From Bradymonadales bacterium (lineage in GTDB: Bacteria; Myxococcota_A; Bradymonadia; JAFGEP01), in the NCBI GenBank assembly GCA_016931535.1, contig JAFGEP010000114.1, forward strand, positions 90,412-154,411: a DNA stretch of 64,000 bases, given 5' to 3'. Under the pieces are notes generated by a model. That model did no database searches. It saw only the letters and a program-made list of their open reading frames with translations, and was not told the origin of the DNA. This document shows, one piece after another, positions 48,447 to 56,501 of this stretch. The position numbers and the translations under genes were made by a program. The first letter of the stretch is position 1. Each line of letters begins with the position of its first letter.

Positions 48447-49406
48447 TCAATACACATCGGAGTCGCCCATGGTGAGAACCCAGTTTCGCCAGTCTTCGAT
48501 AGTGCCACCGGACAGATCCTGCCCGAGGCGACGGGCACCGAAGTAGGTGACGGGGGCGCTGTTGGAGAATCCGATCCGCTCCAGCTCCCGGTGCAACGGT
48601 CGATGCACCGAAAGCCACAGATCGACAACCTGTGCGGAGAGTTGACGGGCCAGGGCCAGCACCCCTTTGACCAGCTCCTTCTCCACGTCGATCTCCAGGG
48701 CGCACAGATCCACGATCTGCAGTCTTTGCTGGTAGGACTTGACCACAGCATACCCCGATACCGCATCACCGGCACAATATGCGAGGATCCGATAGGCTGA
48801 CTGGGGGTTGGCGACATATCTCCAGTCGAGGGAAGCTTGATTCCGACAGGCGATGACGCGATGGAGTTTGCGGGCTCTTTCCCACAGGTCGTCGAAACGG
48901 GCATCGAAATGGTCGATCTCCCGGATGTGGGTCGAAGCCTCGTCGGAGGTCCTGGACGAATCGATGGGGAGGCTGAAGGTAGGCACCTCGTAGATGTCGG
49001 ACCAGCGCAGATCCTTGACGAACCCCCGGTGTGAGCCGGTGTTGGGAAAGCCGAAGACGCAAGCCATGCCCGAGGCTTCCATCCGCTGGTAGGTTCTCTC
49101 GGCCAGGAGCGGAAAGAGCCCAAGGCCGCGGTAATCCGGGTGGGTCATGGTGGTGCCCGACAGTCCCGCCAGGATATCCAGCCCGTCGATGCTCAGGCGA
49201 ACGGGGGTCACGGCGTAGTGGGCGGCAAGGCGGTCGCCATCTAAGGCCAGCTCCACGATACCCGGTCCGGCCGGACAATGTAGGAAACGCCAGCGCCAGA
49301 CCTCTTCGGGTAGGTGGCGCTCGAACGAGGCCCCGAACAGGTCGAGGATGGCCTGCTCATCTCCAGATTGTGCGGCTCGAAAGGTAAGGGCGCTCGATCT
49401 GGTCAT
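48447..49406 (-). CDS. GNAT-family N-acyltransferase
   Basis: Residues about 1-150 form a GNAT domain with LSGTTMTHPDYRGLGLFPLL, where RGLG is the acetyl-CoA pyrophosphate loop, and ACVFGFPNTGSHRGFVKDL resembles the second half of double-GNAT or MPN-type acyltransferases. The C-terminal region (DVVDLWLSVHRPLHRELERI) also looks GNAT-like, so this may be a two-domain acyltransferase as in polysaccharide loci. The start at 49406 overlaps the stop of the glycosyltransferase gene (ATGA), so the two are coupled. It may acylate an amino sugar made in the locus. Substrate not determinable. Confidence 0.8.
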   Translation of the reverse strand: MTRSSALTFRAAQSGDEQAILDLFGASFERHLPEEVWRWRFLHCPAGPGIVELALDGDRLAAHYAVTPVRLSIDGLDILAGLSGTTMTHPDYRGLGLFPLLAERTYQRMEASGMACVFGFPNTGSHRGFVKDLRWSDIYEVPTFSLPIDSSRTSDEASTHIREIDHFDARFDDLWERARKLHRVIACRNQASLDWRYVANPQSAYRILAYCAGDAVSGYAVVKSYQQRLQIVDLCALEIDVEKELVKGVLALARQLSAQVVDLWLSVHRPLHRELERIGFSNSAPVTYFGARRLGQDLSGGTIEDWRNWVLTMGDSDVY

Positions 49407-50665
49407 GGCGTCTCTTCCGACCTCGAATGGTTGCCCTCCGGTTGCCTGCCGCACGCCTCCCGAAAAATCCGTTCGAATCGGATCACCCCCGCCCTCATGT
49501 TCAGCTCTCGTTGGTAGAACGAGCGTCCTCGCTCCCCCATCAGACGCCGCTCTTCCGAATTCATCTCTACAAAGCGCCGCACGGCCTGGGCGATGCTCGA
49601 GGGATTGGAAGGCTCCGCGACGATCCCCGCCTTGGCCCTGGTGACCAGATCGGCCGCATCTCCGTGAACCGCCATCAGGATGGGCTTGCCCGCTGCCAGG
49701 TAGGCCTGGGTTTTCGAGGGGATGGTGATCCGGAACAAGGGGTTGTCCACGAGATGTACGAGAAGAACCTGGGCGGCCTGCAGGATGGGACCCATGGCCT
49801 CCATCGGCTGCACGGGGAGAAAGGCCACGTTGCCGAGGCCCATGGATTGCGCACGCCCCCGGAGGCGCTCCTTGTCGATCCCTCCGCCGACGAACGCGAA
49901 TCGAACCGGCAGCTCTTGCTGCTGGCACAACAGGGCCGCATCCAGGATGGAATCCAGACCCTGGGCCATCCCCATGGTACCGGCAAATAGCACGACCAGC
50001 CGGCCGGGTGCTTCCAGCTCTTTCGGCAGGTTGGTCGCCTGCCAAGTCGCAGCCATCGCGCGCTCGTCGGACCAGTTGTAGACGACCTCGATCCGGTCGG
50101 CCTCCAGCCCCCGGGCGATCAGGGCCTCCCTGAAACCGGGGGAGAGCACCACGATCCGATCGGCCTGGCGGTAGACCAAGCTGCACCAGAGGTCCAAGAG
50201 GCCCACAACCACCCGGTTGGTCAACATCCCCGAGGCGACGACCGCGTCGGGCCACAGGTCCTGGATGTCGTACACCAGGGGTACCCGAAACAGGTGCTTC
50301 AGCAGGACGGCGGGTAAACCGATGGTCCCCGGTGGATGGTACGCGTACAGGACATCCGGCCTGCTCACCAGCCTTGCTCCCAGGGTGGCGGCGGCCAGCG
50401 CGAAGCTGGAGTAGTTCGCGATCCGGCGCAGCCCCGAGCGATCGTGGCTGGGATATAGCGGAACGCGGACCACCGGGATGCCGTCCATGACCTCCCGCTG
50501 CCAGGGACGCAGCCGATATCCAGGGTACAACCGTCCTTGGGGGTAGTTGGGAAACCCCGTCAACACCTCGACCTGGTGCCCCCGCGCCTGCAGGGCCTTG
50601 GCGAACGGCAGCCCCTTCAGGTTGGGCTCCGGCTGAAACCACTGCGTCAGCATCAACACGCGCAT
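49403..50665 (-). CDS. GT4-family glycosyltransferase (WbuB-like)
   Basis: The N-terminal motif MRVLMLTQWFQPEPNLKG and the following VLTGFPNYPQGRLYPGY are the WbuB/WcaI-type start of retaining GT4 glycosyltransferases. VVLFAGTMGMAQGLDSILDA and FAFVGGG form the nucleotide-sugar binding half, and PSKTQAYLAAGKPILMAV is the E/K-x7-E type sugar-nucleotide region with a typical substitution. WbuB-type enzymes transfer L-FucNAc or related N-acetyl-deoxy sugars, matching the sugar pathway at 53.8-57.4 kb. About 420 residues. ATG 50665 lies within a longer open frame; no strong Shine-Dalgarno is seen. Overlaps the GNAT gene downstream. Confidence 0.87.
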   Translation of the reverse strand: MRVLMLTQWFQPEPNLKGLPFAKALQARGHQVEVLTGFPNYPQGRLYPGYRLRPWQREVMDGIPVVRVPLYPSHDRSGLRRIANYSSFALAAATLGARLVSRPDVLYAYHPPGTIGLPAVLLKHLFRVPLVYDIQDLWPDAVVASGMLTNRVVVGLLDLWCSLVYRQADRIVVLSPGFREALIARGLEADRIEVVYNWSDERAMAATWQATNLPKELEAPGRLVVLFAGTMGMAQGLDSILDAALLCQQQELPVRFAFVGGGIDKERLRGRAQSMGLGNVAFLPVQPMEAMGPILQAAQVLLVHLVDNPLFRITIPSKTQAYLAAGKPILMAVHGDAADLVTRAKAGIVAEPSNPSSIAQAVRRFVEMNSEERRLMGERGRSFYQRELNMRAGVIRFERIFREACGRQPEGNHSRSEETP

Positions 50666-50977
50666 GGGGAAACCCGACGGCTGAAAGCTCGAACGGGCTG
50701 CATGATACACCAACCTGCCGAGCGGGTGCCAATCCGCTGGACGACGAGAGGACAACGGGTGGTTTCAACAACGAGGATTTTTATGAGAAACTGTCGATTG
50801 TTGACGGTTGCTGACCAAGATGCAGCATCTGACCGAGGTTGCACTCGAAAGGACATGCGGCGTCTGTACTACCCGCCGTCCAGGATGACGCCGCCGTCGA
50901 GCCGTTGGTCCATGGAGGTAGGGGAGCAACGGGGCGATATCGTTCTTCCTTCCCTGTGCCAGAGGGGTCCCGAGCGT
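50666..50977. other. Divergent intergenic region between two glycosyltransferase genes
   Basis: These 312 bases separate the minus-strand and plus-strand GT4 genes. The part around 50757-50850 is poorer in GC than its surroundings (TCAACAACGAGGATTTTTAT), as expected for promoters. No consensus -35/-10 pair with correct spacing was found on either strand, and no gene is supported. Confidence 0.4.
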
Positions 50978-52177
50978 ATGCAGCATGAAGCACAACAAGA
51001 ACCGAAACTGCCGCCCAGGCCGCGTATTTGCATCGTCTCCGACCTGTTTCTGCCCGGCCTGAAGGGCGGCGGTCCCATCCGGTCTCTGGCCAACCTGGTC
51101 GACCACCTTGAGGCCGACTTCGAGTTTTTCGTGGTGACCCGGGATCGCGACCACCTGGCTCGCGAGCCCTACCCGGAGATCGAGGTGGATCGGTGGATCG
51201 ACCGGCCGATCTACCAGGTGCGGTACGTCAGCCCGCGGCGCTGGACCGCGGGTGGTTTGCGGTCGATCCTGAAGGGGTTGCGCTACGACCTGCTCTACCT
51301 GCCCAGCTTCTTCGCCCGCTCGACCATCAAGATCCTGGCCATGCGCCGGCTCGGCATGCTGCCGGACAGCGCCGTGGTGGTCGCCCCGCGAGGGCAGTTT
51401 CACCAGGCGGCACTGGGCACCAAGGGGGTTCGCAAGCGGTGCTACCTGTCCTTGGTTCGCCGACTCGGTGGTCTGAAGGGGGTGTTGATCCACGCCACCA
51501 ACCCGGTGGAGGCCGAGGAGAGCCGGACGCTGACCGGCCAGGCGGTTTTTCTTGCTCCCGAGTTGGCGGCCAGGCGGGTCGATGGAGCAGCCGGTTTGGG
51601 GGAGCCTTTGCCCAAGGAGGTCGGCCAGGCGAAGCTGGTCTACCTGTCGCGCATCCACCCGGTCAAGAACCTGGGAGTTGCGCTGGACTGCCTGGCTCCT
51701 CTGTCCGGGGAGGTGACCTACGACATCTACGGCCCGGTGGAGGACACCGGCTACTGGAAACACTGCCAGGAGAAGATCGCCGCGCTGCCGGCCAACATCC
51801 GGGTGACCTATCACGGCCCGGTCGATCCGTCCGACGTCGAGGCGGTCCTGTCGCGCTACCACGCGCTGCTGCTCCCCACCCAGACCGAGAACCACGGCCA
51901 CGTCATCCTGGAAGCGCTGGCCGCCGGCTGCCCGGTGGTCATCAGCGACCGCACCCCCTGGCGGGGTCTTGCCGAGCAGGGGGTGGGCTGGGACCTGCCG
52001 CTTCAGGAGCGCGACCGTTTCACCGAGGTGCTGCAGGCGCTGGTAGAGATGGGGCAGGAGCAGCACCGGCGGATAGTAGAAGGGGCGCGGCAGTTCGCCA
52101 ACCGTCGAAGAGACGACTACCGGCTGGTCGAGCAGAGCCGGCAGCTGTTCCTCGAGGCGTTGAGGCTGAGTAGGTGA
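50978..52177 (+). CDS. GT4-family glycosyltransferase
   Basis: The protein of ~399 residues begins after a short leader with ICIVSDLFLPGLKGGGPIRS, the Gly-rich acceptor side loop of a GT4 family common in O-antigen loci. VVVAPRGQFHQAALGTKG and HATNPVEAEESRTLTG follow, then the C-terminal Rossmann half with KLVYLSRIHPVKNLGVALDC and the donor motif LLLPTQTENHGHVILEALAA, which holds the E-x7-E glutamates. It adds a sugar in the repeat unit from the cytoplasmic side. ATG 50978 follows GAGGGG; the open frame reaches far upstream but lacks coding bias there. Confidence 0.87.
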   Translation: MQHEAQQEPKLPPRPRICIVSDLFLPGLKGGGPIRSLANLVDHLEADFEFFVVTRDRDHLAREPYPEIEVDRWIDRPIYQVRYVSPRRWTAGGLRSILKGLRYDLLYLPSFFARSTIKILAMRRLGMLPDSAVVVAPRGQFHQAALGTKGVRKRCYLSLVRRLGGLKGVLIHATNPVEAEESRTLTGQAVFLAPELAARRVDGAAGLGEPLPKEVGQAKLVYLSRIHPVKNLGVALDCLAPLSGEVTYDIYGPVEDTGYWKHCQEKIAALPANIRVTYHGPVDPSDVEAVLSRYHALLLPTQTENHGHVILEALAAGCPVVISDRTPWRGLAEQGVGWDLPLQERDRFTEVLQALVEMGQEQHRRIVEGARQFANRRRDDYRLVEQSRQLFLEALRLSR

Positions 52178-52262
52178 GGGGAGGCTCGACCGAAAGGAGG
52201 TTTGGCTGCGTGGATCTGGCCGGGCGGAGGAGGAGGAAATGGACCCGGGCTAACCAGAGTTG

Positions 52263-53084
52263 CTACGATGGTTCCCGTGACCTGGCGAGGAGCCGTTCCA
52301 TCACCTCGAATCGGATCAGATCCAGCTCCCCCATCCTTTCTACGAACGGTGAGACATCCACTCGGCTGTTTTCCCAGTCGATGTTGGCGAGCCGTTCCAG
52401 TACGATGAGGCGCCAGCTTTCGGCGGCCAGAGGCGGAGCTTTCCAGCCTGTCTGCGCCAGCGCCGCATTGAGGTAGGCCAGGTTCGGTTCCGGCCAGTCG
52501 GGATCGGACAGGTACCAGACCAGGTCGTACAGGTCACGCCCCTTGGTCCAGGCTCGACTCAGGATGGCGTGTAACTTGCCAGCCAGCAGCGTAGCTCTGT
52601 CGTGGTGGTGAAGATGCAGCAGGATATGCCTTCTGACCACCGTGGTCTCCAGGGTGGCTCCATCCGGTGGCCGGGTGTCTACCTCCACCTTCACCGACAG
52701 GGCTCTCGAACGTCTCGGCGCCAGACCGAGCTCTTCGAGCAAGCCGGGAAACCGGACAAAGGCACCGGCCACCACCCTCTCCTCGTCCAGCTTCAGGTTG
52801 ACCTGGTAGCCCTCCCGCTGGAGATCGGCCTGGACAGACAAGATCGCTTTGCAGAATCCCGGTTCCTGCCCTTGCGTCACCATCGAGAAGTCGAGATCCT
52901 CCGAGTACCGGCCGATCCCGTATAAAAACCGGAGGGCAGTTCCTCCGTGAAAGGCCCAGATCCGAAATGCGCCAATCTCCTGGAGAGCCGCCAGGATGCG
53001 AGCCTGAAGGTACTCTCTCACCAGGTTGGTGCCGGTTAAGGCCGAGGGTGTACCCCGGATCAGCTCCTCGATGCGCCCCTTCAC
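52263..53084 (-). CDS. abiEii: AbiEii/AbiGii-family nucleotidyltransferase toxin
   Basis: The hallmark motif GGTALRFLYGIGRYSEDLDF (about residues 47-66) is the nucleotidyltransferase GG-S/T...DxD site of AbiEii-type toxins, with SEDLDF giving the acidic pair. LLAGKLHAILSRAWTKGRDL is the second conserved block (KLxAlxxR..grDlyDL). Related toxins add nucleotides to tRNA 3' ends and halt translation, which can abort phage infection. 273 residues is typical. It follows its antitoxin with a four-base overlap (ATGA). Confidence 0.92.
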   Translation of the reverse strand: MKGRIEELIRGTPSALTGTNLVREYLQARILAALQEIGAFRIWAFHGGTALRFLYGIGRYSEDLDFSMVTQGQEPGFCKAILSVQADLQREGYQVNLKLDEERVVAGAFVRFPGLLEELGLAPRRSRALSVKVEVDTRPPDGATLETTVVRRHILLHLHHHDRATLLAGKLHAILSRAWTKGRDLYDLVWYLSDPDWPEPNLAYLNAALAQTGWKAPPLAAESWRLIVLERLANIDWENSRVDVSPFVERMGELDLIRFEVMERLLARSREPS

Positions 53085-53716
53085 GCTTCCTCCGAGGTTT
53101 CAAGCTCCCGCAGCTTTTCGATGTGGGCGGCAGCGCGTAGCATTTTGGCCTTGCCGAACCGGGCGGCAACGGAGGCCAGCCGTTGGCCGTTGAGCAGCTG
53201 GAGGTTCTGCAGACGCAACTCGCGCAAGAAGTCCAGATGCTCCCCCTGGGGCGTGAGGTAGACGAGATCGAGCAGGGCCTTCTCAGGAGACGCCACGAAA
53301 GCCTCCTGGCCAGGCGCGACCTCGGCGGTGGTGTACCCCGTGAAAAGCTGGCGATGTACGTGCCGGAACTCGAAACGTCCCAGCGGGGTCTCGATGGACT
53401 GCGGCCGCCCTGTGGTCACGCTGGTGACCACGGGTACGTGCTCGGGGATCAGGCCGTGGTGTGCCAGCGCAGACTGCAGGCTGACATAGGAGCCCTTCAC
53501 CAGGTTGTTGGCAAGGAGAAAAGGGTGCGGCTCCACTTTCCGGTAGGGCTCCCCAAGGAGATACAGACCGCGCCGAAGCTGGACTAGACGGCCGGATCGG
53601 GTCCAGCGGGACAGCTGCAACCGGATGAGGGCATCCGACACCTGCCCCGCACGCAACAGGGCGGCTCGGATAGTAGGTTCGCGGCCGAACAAGGCGAGGA
53701 GTTCTTCCCATTTCAT
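53081..53716 (-). CDS. abiEi: AbiEi-family antitoxin (DNA-binding repressor)
   Basis: The N-terminal ~75 residues are a winged-helix domain (ALIRLQLSRWTRSGRLVQLR, RRGLYLL), as in AbiEi antitoxins, which bind operator DNA. The C-terminal part contains GSYVSLQSALAHHGLIPEHV, PLGRFEFRHV and SPEKALLDLVYLTP, the family antitoxin domain. AbiE is a type IV pair: the antitoxin acts by repressing transcription and countering the toxin's effect rather than by tight binding. The AT-rich inverted repeat right upstream suits autoregulation. The gene order antitoxin-toxin is canonical. Confidence 0.92.
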   Translation of the reverse strand: MKWEELLALFGREPTIRAALLRAGQVSDALIRLQLSRWTRSGRLVQLRRGLYLLGEPYRKVEPHPFLLANNLVKGSYVSLQSALAHHGLIPEHVPVVTSVTTGRPQSIETPLGRFEFRHVHRQLFTGYTTAEVAPGQEAFVASPEKALLDLVYLTPQGEHLDFLRELRLQNLQLLNGQRLASVAARFGKAKMLRAAAHIEKLRELETSEEA

Positions 53717-53722
53717 GGCAAT

Positions 53723-53751
53723 AAATTATCATGATAGATAATAAGATGCAA
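53723..53751 (-). promoter_or_regulatory. abiE promoter/operator: AT-rich palindrome
   Basis: In otherwise GC-rich DNA, ATTATC (53725-53730) and GATAAT (53737-53742) form an inverted repeat, and the perfect 10-base palindrome TATCATGATA lies at 53727-53736. On the minus strand TTGCAT (53751-53746) with TAATTT or GATAAT downstream could serve as a weak -35/-10 pair. The site ends only eight bases before the ATG at 53716, as expected for an AbiEi operator. Confidence 0.55.
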
Positions 53752-53859
53752 CAGATTTGGCTCTCCCGGGCTTCGCTCTGGATGGTGGTCGGCTCCTGTG
53801 GTGTTGAGTCCGGGCTCGACAGTTTCCTCCAGGCAACGCGCCTTCTCAACCGAGCCGGT

Positions 53860-54984
53860 TCATCGACGGGAGCGCTCTCTCCACCCTCTCTCCGCCGGGT
53901 CGGGAATCCGGTAGGAGAGCAGGATGCGCACCACGGTATTGGCGACTCCGGAGGCGAGGTACTCCGGTGGAGGGGTCCATTGGCCGCGTCGGGCCAGCGC
54001 CAGCCCGACCAGCCGTACGATGGTCTCGGGGTCGTCGCCCGAAAGCAGGTTGCTGCCACACTCAAGGGTCTCGGGCCGTTCGGTGACGTCGCGGATGGTG
54101 AGGTTGGGGACGCCGAAGATACAGGCCTCCTCCTGGACGGTGCCGCTGTCGGAGAGCAGGCAGAATGCCGAGCGTTCCAGCCTGATGAAGTCGAAGAAGC
54201 CGAAGGGTTCCAAAAAGTGCACGCCATCCAGGTCGATGCTCAGACCGAACTTCTCGACCATGGCCCGGGTTCGGGGGTGGAAGGAGCAGATGACGGGGAG
54301 GTTGTACTCCCGGTAGAGGAGGGAGAGCGCCTCGACGAGGTTTCTCAACCGGCTCTCCACGTCCACGTTCTCGGCGCGGTGCATGGTGACCAGGAAGTAG
54401 CCCTTGGGCTCGACCCCCAGCGTGTCCAGGATGCTGCTGGCGTCGATGCGATCCGAGTAGTGGTCGATGACCTCCTTGATGGGGTTTCCGGTGACGTAGA
54501 TCCGCTCTGTGGGAAAGCCCTCCGCCAGGAGGTTCTCCTTGCTGCGGTGAGTGTAGGGCAACAGCACCGAGCTGGAGTGGTCGATGACCCGCCGGTTGAC
54601 CTCCTCGGGGACGCGGTCGTCGTGGCAGCGGTTGCCGGCCTCCATGTGGTACACCGGGATGCCGAGCCTCCGGGCGACGATGGCCGAAAGGCCGCTGTTG
54701 GTGTCGCCCAGGATGAGCAGGCGATCGGGATGGTGCTCGATGAGCAGCCTCTCTGCCTGTTGGAGGATCTGCCCGATCTGGGCGGCGAAGCTGCCGGCGC
54801 GCACCCCCATGTTGGCGTCCGGCTCGCGCACCTCGAGCTGCTCGAAGAAGATGCGGCTCAGGCGATCGTCGTAGTTCTGGCCGGTATGGACCAGGATGTG
54901 CTCGGCATGTTGGTCGAGCAGCCGGATGATCCGGCTCAGGCGGATGATCTCGGGGCGGGTGCCCAAAATGGTCATGATCTTCAT
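53860..54984 (-). CDS. UDP-GlcNAc 2-epimerase family (FnlC/CapG/WbvD-type)
   Basis: The protein has the epimerase start MTILGTRPEIIRLSRIIRLL and the conserved HTGQNYD, GDTNSGLSAIVARRLGIPVY, HMEAGNRCHDDRVPEEVNRR, VTGNPIKEVI and SDSGTVQEEACIFGVP blocks of non-hydrolysing UDP-sugar 2-epimerases. The FNLC/WbvD subgroup has 'EAGNRC' rather than the WecB form 'EAGLRT', which agrees with a role after FnlA. It would epimerise C2 of a UDP-2-acetamido-2,6-dideoxy-L-hexose. 374 residues, family size. The start overlaps the FnlA stop (ATGA). Confidence 0.9.
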   Translation of the reverse strand: MKIMTILGTRPEIIRLSRIIRLLDQHAEHILVHTGQNYDDRLSRIFFEQLEVREPDANMGVRAGSFAAQIGQILQQAERLLIEHHPDRLLILGDTNSGLSAIVARRLGIPVYHMEAGNRCHDDRVPEEVNRRVIDHSSSVLLPYTHRSKENLLAEGFPTERIYVTGNPIKEVIDHYSDRIDASSILDTLGVEPKGYFLVTMHRAENVDVESRLRNLVEALSLLYREYNLPVICSFHPRTRAMVEKFGLSIDLDGVHFLEPFGFFDFIRLERSAFCLLSDSGTVQEEACIFGVPNLTIRDVTERPETLECGSNLLSGDDPETIVRLVGLALARRGQWTPPPEYLASGVANTVVRILLSYRIPDPAERGWRERSRR

Positions 54985-56051
54985 CTGAGCAGCTCCCCCT
55001 GTTCCTGATCGGCGTCTTCCAGCATCAGGCGGTGTTTCTTCAGCAGGGCGCGGGTCCCCTCCAGGTCGAGCAGGTTCACCCGGGAGCTGTACTCGCCCGT
55101 CAGGCTGCCGTCACCGGTCCGGTCTCCACAGACCTCCGGCAGCATGGGGAGGATGGCGTACCAGTCGCCCCGAGTGACGGTGCGGTAGGACTCCTCTTCG
55201 CTGACCATGATCTCGTGGATCTTCTCGCCGGGCCGGATCCCGGTGATCACCAGCTTGACGGGGCGGCCGTCGATCAGGGCGGTGGCCACGTCGACCATGC
55301 GCGAGGAGGGGGCGCGAGGGACCCAGGTCTCGCCCGGTCCCGCCCCCTCGAGGGCGGCGAAGATGGTGTCCACGGCGTGGTCGAGGCTGAGGAGGAAGCG
55401 GGTCATGTCGGTGGTGGTGACGGTGACCGGGCCGCCGTTTCGGATCTGCTCGTGGAACAGCGGGATGACCGAGCCGCGGGAGGCCAGGACGTTGCCGTAG
55501 CGGGTGCAGAGGAAGCGGGTCTGTGGGCAGCGCATGTTGCCCTGGATGAAGACCCGTTCTTGCAGCGCCTTGGTCATCCCCATGGCGTTGACCGGCTTGC
55601 AGGCCTTGTCCGTGGAGACGCCCACCACGGTCTCGACCGGCAGGTCGTGCACCTGGATGGCCCGCACGATGTTCTCGGCGCCCACGATGTTGGTGACGAC
55701 CGCCTCATAGGGGTAGTACTCGCAGGTGGGCACCTGCTTCATGGCGGCGGCGTTGATGACGAGGTCTGCCTCTCGGACGACGGGGGCGACGCTGTTGTAG
55801 TCGCGCACGTCGCCGATGCGGAACTGTAGCTTGCGCTGGAAGTTGCGGTAGATGACCTCGTCGGTGGCGGCCACCTTGTTCTCGTACTCGACGCGCAGGA
55901 AGTGCTGCTTGGCCTCGTCGCGCGAGAAGACGATGATCCGGGCGGGGTCGCCCCGCTCGCCGCTCAACAGCCGGCGGATGAGCACCTTGCCCAAAGAGCC
56001 GGTGCCTCCGGTGATGAGGATTCGCTTGCCCTCGAACAGGTTTTCTGCCAT
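54981..56051 (-). CDS. FnlA/CapE/WbvB-type UDP-GlcNAc 4,6-dehydratase/5-epimerase
   Basis: A soluble SDR enzyme of 356 residues with RILITGGTGSLGKVLIRRLL (NAD site), NAAAMKQVPTCEYYPYEAVV, and VGVSTDKACKPVNAMGMTKA as the active site with Met in the Tyr position. TTDMTRFLLSLDHAVD and the tail KIHEIMVSEEESYRT are typical of FnlA/CapE. It converts UDP-D-GlcNAc to a UDP-6-deoxy-L-arabino/lyxo-4-hexulose. AGGAG lies seven bases before the ATG at 56051; the frame reaches 56396 but that part is a repeat-rich spacer. It is translationally coupled to the 2-epimerase. Confidence 0.92.
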   Translation of the reverse strand: MAENLFEGKRILITGGTGSLGKVLIRRLLSGERGDPARIIVFSRDEAKQHFLRVEYENKVAATDEVIYRNFQRKLQFRIGDVRDYNSVAPVVREADLVINAAAMKQVPTCEYYPYEAVVTNIVGAENIVRAIQVHDLPVETVVGVSTDKACKPVNAMGMTKALQERVFIQGNMRCPQTRFLCTRYGNVLASRGSVIPLFHEQIRNGGPVTVTTTDMTRFLLSLDHAVDTIFAALEGAGPGETWVPRAPSSRMVDVATALIDGRPVKLVITGIRPGEKIHEIMVSEEESYRTVTRGDWYAILPMLPEVCGDRTGDGSLTGEYSSRVNLLDLEGTRALLKKHRLMLEDADQEQGELLR

Positions 56052-56501
56052 GGCGGTGCTCCTGGGGGTCCATTGCCTGGAAACTGAAGGCTGAACGTCA
56101 AGCGTGGCGCTGTCAAGTTTGATCGGTGGGCGGACGAGGATAGGAGGGTGTCGGCGATCGGTGTTCAGCGCCGCCCGGGAGCTTTCCTCCTCCTCTGTGC
56201 ACTCTGCCACCCGGCGGCCGCTTCCGGTGGAAGCGCCACGCCGGGTCCCGGCAGAGTTTGCACCGTCGTCGGAAACACCCGTGCGGCGCTTCAGTGGGGT
56301 CAGCCAGGATGGTGGGATGTGGGGGCGCCATTTGCTTCGCCCCGATTGCCGATGACGTAGGGGCGCTGCTTGCTGCGCCCCGATTACCCAAGGCATAGGG
56401 GCTCTGCTTGCTGCGCCCCTGTCGTCGAGGTCGTTGGTAAGGACGACGATGTGGTGGATGGGTCTTCGGGTCGGACAAGTAGGTTGTGGGCGGAGCAGCG
56501 C
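56052..56501. repeat. Intergenic repeats: module B copy and three 38-base tandem hairpin units
   Basis: A module at about 56206-56253 has CCCGGCG (56210-56216) pairing with CGCCGGG (56239-56245) around an inner hairpin CGCTTCC/GGAAGCG (56219-56235), and ends GGGTCCCGGC as at 63161. Then GGGGC starts at 56322, 56360 and 56398, an exact 38-base period. Unit 2 contains the perfect hairpin GGGGCGC-TGCTTGCT-GCGCCCC (56360-56381). No gene is supported here. Confidence 0.75.

Noticed and set aside
48447..50771. One 774-codon fused protein on the minus strand
   Set aside because: The first half is out of frame with the real glycosyltransferase, which is clear in another frame and overlaps the GNAT start by four bases.
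56322..56419. CRISPR-like array of 38-base units
   Set aside because: Only three units, with similar rather than unique sequence between hairpins, and no cas genes.
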